Shown here in pieces: positions 8,028 through 14,782 of a DNA stretch of 14,782 nt (within the stretch, counting starts at the first letter, position 1; every line of letters starts with the position of its first letter). The translations under genes and the position numbers were made by a program. Below the pieces are notes generated by a model. The model was not told where the DNA came from. It saw nothing but the letters and a program-made list of their open reading frames with translations, and ran no database searches. The stretch spans positions 702,288 through 717,069 of the forward strand of contig KQ482040.1 of the NCBI GenBank assembly GCA_001430745.1. The letters run 5' to 3'. Origin of the DNA: Auxenochlorella pyrenoidosa (taxonomy: Eukaryota; Chlorophyta; Trebouxiophyceae; Chlorellales; Chlorellaceae).

Positions 8028-11000
8028 CTACTCGAAAGTCAGAGTGAGTGTGTAGGTGCTCTGGCATGAGGGCCCCATGTCCACCTGCAGTTCGTGCACA
8101 GTGCCGCAGATTTCGTATTGGCAGATGCATGCCTACCCACAAGGCTGAAAATTCTGTGGTGCGATACCGTTGAACGGACAGCACCACCACATGTTCCGCA
8201 CCTGCTTGAGCGCACGGCATGTTGAAGAAGATCCAGCGTCGCATGACACTCCAGTGGGGTCGCTGTCTTGGAGTTCCACCCAGGGCGCACCGGCCTCGCT
8301 GTCGCCCTTCCATTCCACGCTGTTGCCAGAGGCATCGGAACCAACAGCATAGTAATACACATACCTGTGTGATGGAGAGCAAAGAGCATGGGGGCCGGGG
8401 CCCTTATTGCAACACAAAACACAGTGCGCCCCGCTAGTGTCCGCAATCATGCACTGAACTCCACGACTGCCTCACCTGTTCCGAGTGTCAATGATGCTGC
8501 TGGAGCTGCCTGCGGGCAGCTCAAACCATGCACGAGTGCACCACTCGCCAGGGGCTTTGATGCCATTCAGACAGTATCCAGCTGTCTGGCCGTCGCCGTC
8601 ATCTGCTTCACCCAGGACACCCAGCCAGACGGTGAACGTGCACTGGTTCTGGAAATACACGGGCCACGGCTGGCAGGTGCTGGTATTGCTGCCGCTGCCA
8701 CCACCGCCGCCGCACTCTGTCACCTGCTCCGCCGGCGGAGCGCTGGTGGCAAGAGCAAGGCTGTATGTGACACCGTCGCTGCCAGTGACGTCTGTGTAGC
8801 AGCTGGAACCAGAAGCCAGGGTGGCAGAAGGGCTAACAAGTGTGTCGCAGTTGTTAATGGGCGCAGGGTGGCGGGCACCACCACCATCCTGCGGGTGCGG
8901 TTTGGAAGGCGGCGGGCGGCTTTCATGACCATACTGCAAAGAGCACGATTGGGTGCATGCCATTGAGTGCCAATCTCAGACAAGCACTTCCGGGAGACGG
9001 TTTCACGAATGGCAAGCTTGCCCTGCACCTACCACCCAGTAGGCAGTGCAGGGAGTGCCGCTGGCGAGGCAGGTGAGGCGGTAGCCATTGCTGGCGCCGC
9101 AGTACACGCAGTACTCCTGCGCCCCCTGAACAGCGGTGCACTCCGTCCTGCGCACACCAGGGGCAGCTGCTTGGGTGATCAACTGTCTTAGCACACAGAA
9201 TGAGCAGGCAGGCGGCGCTGAGCAGCAGGCAGCCGCTGCATTGCTGCTGGAAAGGCTCACAAGCACAGCTGCTGCTCCAGCAGGGCTTGCAGAGTGGGCA
9301 CCAGAGTGTCGAAGCCGGATGCAAGCGCGTACAGGGGCTGGCCAGCGCTGTCAGTGGAGGCCAGCCCCCGCAGCTGTCCCTCATCCAGGGTGACACTTGG
9401 GTCAGCCGGCGCAATGCCCAGCGTCACCACCGTCGCGCCGCTGTCCCGCAGCTGCTGCGCCGAGCTCTGGGCAGTGTCCGCGTCGTCCGCCACGCCATCT
9501 GTGATCAGCAGCACAATCTTTGTGGCGTGGCTCCCTGAGCCGAGGGCGGACCCCGCAGCTTGCAACGCCGCTCCAGTGTAGGTGCTGCCCAGCAGGTATT
9601 GGGCGGACAGGACGGCTGCCTTGGCCTGCTCAGCAGGTTGGAGCCCGCTCGTCAGCTCCGCAGTCGTGTCAGAGAAGGTTGCAACCTGTTGGGGGCATGT
9701 GGAGGCCTGGCTCTCAGCCAACAAGGCTGTTGGCAGGCAAGGCTCGTCAGGCAATCAGAAAAGCAAGGCAGGCGGGCAGGCAGGCAGGCGGGGCGGCAGC
9801 ACACTGGCATGCTCAGGGCTCACCCAAAACGCAGAATTTGCACCGCCCAGGGCATCAATCGCCGCTGCCCCGGCGGCCTGCATGTCATTCCACTGCTGGC
9901 AGGTAGGCTCCTGGTTGCAGATGGACCCGCTGGCATCAAGCAGGATTGCAATGTCGGCGCCGCCTCCAAAGGTGCAAGGGGTGGGCGGGGCGCCACCGTC
10001 GTCGGGCGGGGTGGGCGGGCTGACAGGATCGCTGGGCGCATCACAATCAAACTGGGCAAGGTAGTGGACATCTTCAAAAGAACCATAGTTCAACACTGTG
10101 CGCTCGCTTTTGGATGTCTCCCCTGCAGGCAGTAGGCAAGGCTATGTGAGGTGTTGCAGCGTGCGTGAGAGTAAGAGCAGTGCAGCTGAGACACTTGCAC
10201 ATGCCAGCGGCGCCGGCGTGCTGATGGTTTCCCCAGTGCCAAGAATCTGAGACCACGCACATGCCCATGTGACGTTGAAGGCTGGGTTGATGGCTGCAGG
10301 GATGCCTTCCCGTTGCAGTCTCTGGGGGCCCTGCCCCGGCGCCGTGGACACACACACGCTGACGTAGTGCGGCTGTGGGTTGGTTGCAGGGACGTACCAG
10401 AAGCACATGGTCCCTGCTGCCGTGGCGCACCACTCGACATGGAGCCACTGTTTGTCTTTCTTTTCTCCGCAGTTGTTGGTGGCCTGGATGCCGCTGTAGG
10501 CGTCGCCCCCACCCGAGGAGACAGCCCAGTAATACAGTTCAGGCAGGGCTTCGCAGATGGTGACAAGCCCTGCAGAATTGGTGCAAGAAACCAGGCAGTG
10601 GCGTTACTCATCAGCTGGGCGTCCGTCGCCAGCCAAACTGCATCACTGCACCACTTATGGGGCCGCATGCCCACCATAGCGCTCACCTGTCAGCGTTTCT
10701 CCCACATATGGAATTGCGCCGACTGGATTTTGCGCAGACATCTCCTACAAGTGTGCAACCACCAGGACGGCAGAGCAGCCAGATGGACTGGGGCCAATTG
10801 TTGGCAGCCTTCAACTTGATTTCTGCACGTCAACGCGGCGGCAGTGCATATAAAGTGCTTGCTTGCCCTGTTCTCACCAAGATCGACTCTGCTGTGGCGC
10901 TGGAGATGAATGGAGTGCGGCGGCAAGTTGAAGAGCCCAGCATGGCCAATTCCACGTCGCAAAGACTCTGTGTTTTCAACCGGAGTGAACGGGAGGAATT

Positions 11001-12687
11001 CTTTTGTGGGCTAATTTTGAGGGCTGAGGGCAAATTCGCTGATGAGCATGCCCAGCCCGCTTGCATGAAATGGCTGAGGCTCGCAGCGACAATGGCGCCA
11101 ATACTGGCCGGGGCTTCACAACAGTGCCTCCAGGCACAAACTTGCCTTATCCTCCCCGCACAGGCCATAGCTGTACAAGCAGGAGGGGGGAATGGTCCGT
11201 TCTGTCGCAGGAGCTGAACGCCGGTTTCAGACGCACCATGCCCCTCGGCTCACAACTGCCCCGAGTGCACTGCATGCTTGCCCTCCTCAACTCACCAGCA
11301 GTCGTGGTTGTCGCAAACGTCGTGAAAGTAGGTCTCTGGAACAAGCTCCCCCAAGAGCCCATTCCACTGCACATTTGCTGGGCAGCACAAATTGCCAGTC
11401 TGAACGAACTGCTGCTAACAGCAGCGCAACCATGATGGCGCCGCTGGCTGTTACCCACTGTTGCTGCTGATGCTGAGTCTTCCAGCTTCTCTGTAAAGAT
11501 TCCTTCGAAACACACATGCCGGTCCGCAACAACAGATAGCGCAACACCTGTGAGGACCTGCCAGGCATGCGCGACATACCCAGTGAGTTGTTGCTTGTGA
11601 CCACAATGCTGAGCAGCCACCTCACCGCTTGGATGGGCCCGCAGCCGTTCTGGTCGCTTTCGCCACAGTCCTTGCGCCGATCCGCAAAGACCATAACGTC
11701 GCCATAACTTACGCTGGCAGCCCTGTGTGGTAGCAGCTTAATGCGCACAGGGCCTGTCGTACACAGTTAGTCTCAACACCCTCCCTGCCTCACGTCGCAA
11801 GGCCTGCAATGCTGAAAGAGCTTCTCACTTGCAGTCAGCGCAGATGACCTTGTCACGATAGTCAAATATCTCTCCAGGCTTGGAGAAATCACTGCAAGGG
11901 GCCAATTGGCCATCTTTTGGCCAAAGCAGTGTGACATGCAACATGGGGGGCTTGCAATCTGCAAAGGACGTGACAGCGGGGTGCATGTGCACCGCGTGCA
12001 GCGCCGGTGCACCTGCACTCCCACTCACCAAAAGACGTCTGGGTTCTCAGCGTACCAGGCTGAGTCAACGGTGTAAGTGCACACAAAGCTGCCCGTGTCA
12101 TCTGTCTGCGCCGTGCACAGCTGATCGTGTGAGGCAAAGGTGAACATGCTAGCAGTGATGTCACTGTAGTAGGGGGAGAGCAACAAACATAAACAACACC
12201 AGGCAATGATGCAGGCAGCGTGCCGGGCAGGCACTGCAGGTGTAGCAGCAGGCGCTGCCGCTGCCACCCAGCCGGCGTGGCACAGCACGCATGCTTTAAT
12301 CAATGCAGCTCACCCGCAACCTCCCCATTCCCACCCAGCACCACCACCTTACCTGTCCCAGCAAGTGACTTGGACTGCCTCAGGCCAGTAACGCACGCCC
12401 CCCTTCAGATAGAACACGCGGCCCGTGATGTTTGCTGTGCCGCCATCTGCCAGGGTGCGGCGGCGCAGGCCCTTGTGCCTTGCTGGGCGCCCTGCTGCCC
12501 CCGCTGCAGGGTTGCAGCAGGTACAGGGGACGAAACACGGATGCCTGCAGGTGAACACTTCAAAGCCATGCAAAGCATCATCTTCCAGCAGGGCCACCTA
12601 GCTGTGATGCTCACCAGCAGCTATCAGCACTGCTGCCGCAAGGGCCAGTCCTGCCCGAGCAGTGCAAGAAGAACGACTCTGCATCAT
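8028..12687 (-). CDS. secreted Cys-rich protein with PLA2-like module and vWA domain
   Basis: Sixteen exons join in phase into 897 aa: 12687-12615, 12503-12353, 12163-12029, 11891-11829, 11722-11626, 11399-11296, 11170-11120, 10965-10878, 10744-10687, 10569-10261, 10122-9824, 9685-9261, 9147-9033, 8933-8476, 8364-8202 and 8132-8028. Residues 1-24 are a signal peptide (LALAAAVLIAA). About 45-140 (TANITGRVFYLKGG) may be a transthyretin-like beta sandwich. About 141-273 is PLA2-like, with NGCGP and then CDNHDCCYGLCG (His205-Asp206). A Pro-rich linker precedes a vWA domain at about 433-617: DASGS, Thr in GSTYTGAAL, and LLITDG complete a metal-ion site. The remaining 280 residues are Cys-rich and unrecognised. 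Likely an extracellular or cell-wall protein binding ligands through vWA; lipase activity is inferred. Weak points are exon 3/4, the exon 10 donor (several phase-1 options, 10261 to about 10195), the exon 13 end (9033 or 9036) and the last intron. It could be two genes, but the vWA part has no start or signal peptide of its own. Confidence 0.72.
9261..10122 (-). other. von Willebrand factor A domain (exons 11-12)
   Basis: ADIAILLDASGS opens the domain and ends strand 1 with the MIDAS D-x-S-x-S. The exon junction lies in strand 2 (SAFW to VATFSD). GSTYTGAALQAAGSAL supplies the MIDAS Thr. KIVLLITDGVADD gives the MIDAS Asp and strand 4, and ATVVTLGIAPAD is strand 5. The domain is full length, about 185 residues, and ends in an amphipathic helix with Cys. 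Confidence 0.9.
9765..9796. repeat. GGCA/GGCG tetranucleotide microsatellite
   Basis: Imperfect tandem GGCA and GGCG units in the intron between the two vWA exons (9823-9686). Confidence 0.85.
10687..11722 (-). other. phospholipase A2-like module of the PLA2-vWA gene (exons 5-9)
   Basis: Exon 5 carries paired cysteines and NGCGP. Exon 6 ends VCDNHDC, and exon 7 continues with C-Y-G-L-C-G across a phase-2 intron, giving C-x-x-H-D-x-C-Y, the secreted PLA2 active-site signature. Exon 8 adds C-x-E-x-x-x-x-C and the following helix (LCDVELAMLGSSTC). The pattern CxxHDxCYxxCG resembles group XII-like and fungal or plant sPLA2 rather than a venom type. All phases match only if exon 8 uses the second AG of cacagag (start 10965). 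Confidence 0.6.
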
Positions 12688-13629
12688 CAGTTCTGTGGGC
12701 TTGTCGGAGCGTCTGCAATGGGCATGGAATCTTTGTTGCAGAGCAGTGACGCTGGCTAAGGGCCTGGGCGCAAGGTGACAACAAGGGCTAGTGCGTGGTG
12801 GAAGCCGGCGGCGCCATCGCAGCGCCATCGCCAGCGCCACTGCGCCCCCCCTGGTGGCAGGACATGTCGGCCTGCCCCCACCAGGCCGGAACTCCTCTTT
12901 CGCCCACATGCGCATGCACGGCCGGGTAAATCGGCTTGGGTTCTTTTTGGGTGATTGCAAGGCCAGGGCCTTCTTTGCGAAGGAGACGTTGCACTGCGTC
13001 CCGGGTGCTCACCCGGGTCTCGCCACTGGTTGAAAGTTGTCCTTGTGTGCAGATATTCAGTGAGAACGCGGCCGGTCATGCGGAACGTGCGACTTCCCAT
13101 TGCCTGCCTGGCTCAGCGCAGCGCACTGGCAGCAGGGGCCGCGCGGCTCCATGCTTGATGCACCGTGCATGGAGCACCCTCCTGGTCTTCACATAGATTT
13201 GTCACACTCACGATGAAGAACGCTGAATAATCTTTCAATGTAGTATGGCACCATAGTCTCTCTGTGCGTGCGCCTGCGTGCTTTGCTGCGGGAAGGCAGC
13301 ATCTAACCCCACATGGATGGGCCGGCTTGCACGGCACAGCATGCTGATACATATTGAAGTGCTATTTTTCCAGTAATAGGGTAGACGCTCATTGCTCATT
13401 AACCAGCTTCTGTTAATGACGAGATGCAATCGCAAGTAGGGGTGCAGGCCCGGCAGCGGAAACAACCGGCAGCAGCGGCGGAAGCGCGCATGAGGCTGCC
13501 ATGATTGGGTTCAAGCCTGCAGCCTCTAAATTGCGTTTCATCGCGATCTGTTCTCAATAAAAGACCGCTACACTGGACCATCCCCACGCCGCCTGCAAGC
13601 AAAAGCTCTTGAGCTCGCGAGCAACCAAG
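12688..13629. other. divergent intergenic region between the PLA2-vWA gene and the unknown gene
   Basis: No convincing exon or RNA gene was seen over 942 nt. The GC content falls towards the right end. It should contain both promoters, and unseen 5' UTR exons of either gene are possible. Confidence 0.55.
13504..13563 (+). promoter_or_regulatory. putative promoter of the unknown gene: inverted CCAAT and TATA-like box
   Basis: ATTGG (CCAAT on the other strand) lies at 13504-13508 and AATAAAAG at 13556-13563, the latter 67 nt before the ATG. Spacing and order are as expected for a core promoter, but the motifs are short. Confidence 0.35.
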
Positions 13630-14770
13630 ATGGGGCGGCGAACTTTTCGCTTTGTATACATTCCTGTCGACTTGTGAGTGCTGTGGGCCGCGCCGCAGCG
13701 CCGCTTGGAAGCCTGACACTGCCGCCGCTGCCAGCGCCGCCGGTGGCTCGACTGCTTGTGCCGCTCCTGCCTGCAGGTCTGAACCGCTGCAGCAGTGGGA
13801 GCTGGAGATGCCAGAGGGCAAGGAGGTGGAGTGCCTCATCGACAGGCTCAAGGTGCGCTTGCCGCTTCCTGTTGGGCAGGCACTGCTTCCGCCTTGGCCA
13901 GCAGAAGCAGGGCGAATGGGCCCCCCCCCCACCCACCCACCCTCCTCCGGCGCTCTGCCTTTCTCTCTGCAGGAGCACTTCGCCTCCCGTGGGCCCAGGA
14001 AGACGGAGGAGCAGATTCGGGCGCAGCAGGCCGACCTGCTGAGCCGGCTGCCAGAGGTGCGCTGCCGCCGCTGTCCGCCGAGACCTGCTAGCCAGCCTAG
14101 CTCCCTGCACAACACTGCGTGCCACGCTGCCTGCCGCTGTGCAGCAGCAGCTGGGCAGCTGCCTCACCATCACATGCATGCTCAGACCTCTAGACATGCA
14201 CACACACATTGTCCTGCACTATGCCTGTCCCTGGGTCGCCTGCAGGGCTCGAACATCGACCCCCGGGTGCTGGATGTGGCCACCTCACTCAACATGGTGG
14301 GCCCGGCAGCTTGCTTGTGTTTACAGGCTGCCTAACTGCCACGGAACTTGCGGCAGCTGGGCAGCAGCAGGCCTGTCGGGCTGCACGCAGGCCTGCTTCC
14401 CTGCCTCTGTACGAGTGCTGCCTTGCAGGTTGCCTTGTTTGCTGGCAGGCGGCGCAGCGGGCTGCTGCAGGCCGCAGGCGGAACCAAACCTGCGGGTGGA
14501 GGCGGCCGCGCGCTGCCGCGTGCAGCCTCGCGCGCCCCTCCCCTCCCCGCGTCCTCGCGGCCTGGGACGCACCAAGCCTACTCCCCTGCGCGCTGACGTG
14601 TCGGCGCCCCCGCTGCCCATCAGGTGGAGAACATCTCGCTGCTGTCAAATGCCCGCGACAACGGCTTTGTGGGGGTCAACATGTATGTGGACGATGAGGG
14701 CGCCATCCGCGGGCTGCCGCGCAACGTGCGCGCCTCGGAGATCGCGCACTGCTGCGGCAAGCCGCTGGAT
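13630..14770 (+). CDS. conserved-looking protein of unknown function, 5' part of gene
   Basis: Five exons join in phase: 13630-13673, 13777-13852, 13973-14056, 14246-14296 and 14624-14770, giving 133 codons before a final gtgagc donor at 14771; the rest lies beyond the window. The protein starts MGRRTFRFVYIPVDLSEPLQ and has no signal peptide or membrane segment. It continues with an acidic stretch (ELEMPEGKEVECLIDRLK), a charged helix (KTEEQIRAQQADLLSRLPE) and an ordered segment (NGFVGVNMYVDDEGAIRGLP) ending in an HCC pair. It reads as a soluble, folded cytosolic or nuclear protein. I cannot name the family with confidence. The start is chosen because the first ATG after the TATA-like box opens the only frame that splices cleanly through GTCGACTT/gtgagt. 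Confidence 0.8.
14297..14623 (+). other. intron 4 of the unknown gene, 327 nt
   Basis: Starts gtgggc and ends cccatcag, joining DVATSLNM to VENISLLSNA in phase 0. It is very GC-rich and nothing else was recognised inside it. Confidence 0.7.
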
Positions 14771-14782
14771 GTGAGCCCCCGC

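Noticed and set aside
9560..10135. 191-codon open frame on the + strand
   Set aside because: It is antisense to the vWA exons, whose frame carries the complete MIDAS motif.
12598..12960. Longer N-terminus for the PLA2-vWA protein from an upstream ATG in the same frame
   Set aside because: It would bury the clear signal peptide (MMQSRSS..., LALAAAVLIAA) behind about 90 Arg/Pro-rich residues.
13500..13530. tRNA T-loop-like GGTTCAAGCC
   Set aside because: No matching acceptor stem, D arm or anticodon arm could be found around it.

Overview
The window looks like nuclear DNA of a GC-rich unicellular green alga, most likely a trebouxiophyte of the Chlorella type. Short exons (about 45 to 460 nt, one of 1.7 kb) are separated by introns of roughly 70 to 370 nt. 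Donors are mostly GTGAGN or GTGCGN, acceptors mostly YYGCAG. The products are eukaryote-specific, and TGTAA pentamers, the usual chlorophyte poly(A) signal, lie downstream of three stop codons. No operon structure, rRNA, tRNA, CRISPR array or transposon was recognised. All gene models were spliced by eye using reading frame and phase continuity.

Layout from left to right. (1) + strand, 335-2631: the 3' part of a SUMO-activating enzyme subunit 2 gene (UBA2/SAE2); its 5' exons lie outside the window. (2) - strand, 5905-3211: an RWP-RK domain transcription factor with a long Pro/Gln/Ala-rich tail, convergent with UBA2. (3) - strand, 7260-6432: the small three-exon gene for ribonuclease H2 subunit C. 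(4) - strand, 12687-8028: a roughly 16-exon gene for a predicted secreted, cysteine-rich modular protein. It carries a signal peptide, a beta-sandwich-like module, a phospholipase A2-like module with a C-x-x-H-D-x-C-Y signature, a von Willebrand factor A domain with an intact MIDAS, and a Cys-rich C-terminal region. (5) + strand, 13630 to the window edge: the 5' part of a conserved-looking gene of unknown function, divergent from gene 4 across a region of about 0.94 kb.

The genes do not form a pathway. UBA2 (SUMO conjugation), RWP-RK (transcription) and RNase H2C (genome maintenance) are nuclear functions, while gene 4 is predicted to act outside the cell or at the cell surface. The most unusual item is gene 4, which joins a PLA2-like module and a vWA domain in one secreted protein. 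Second is the RWP-RK protein, whose signature reads RWPYNRQ instead of RWPxRK. Two places in gene 4 need transcript data: the exon 3/exon 4 junction and the in-frame TAG near 8134.
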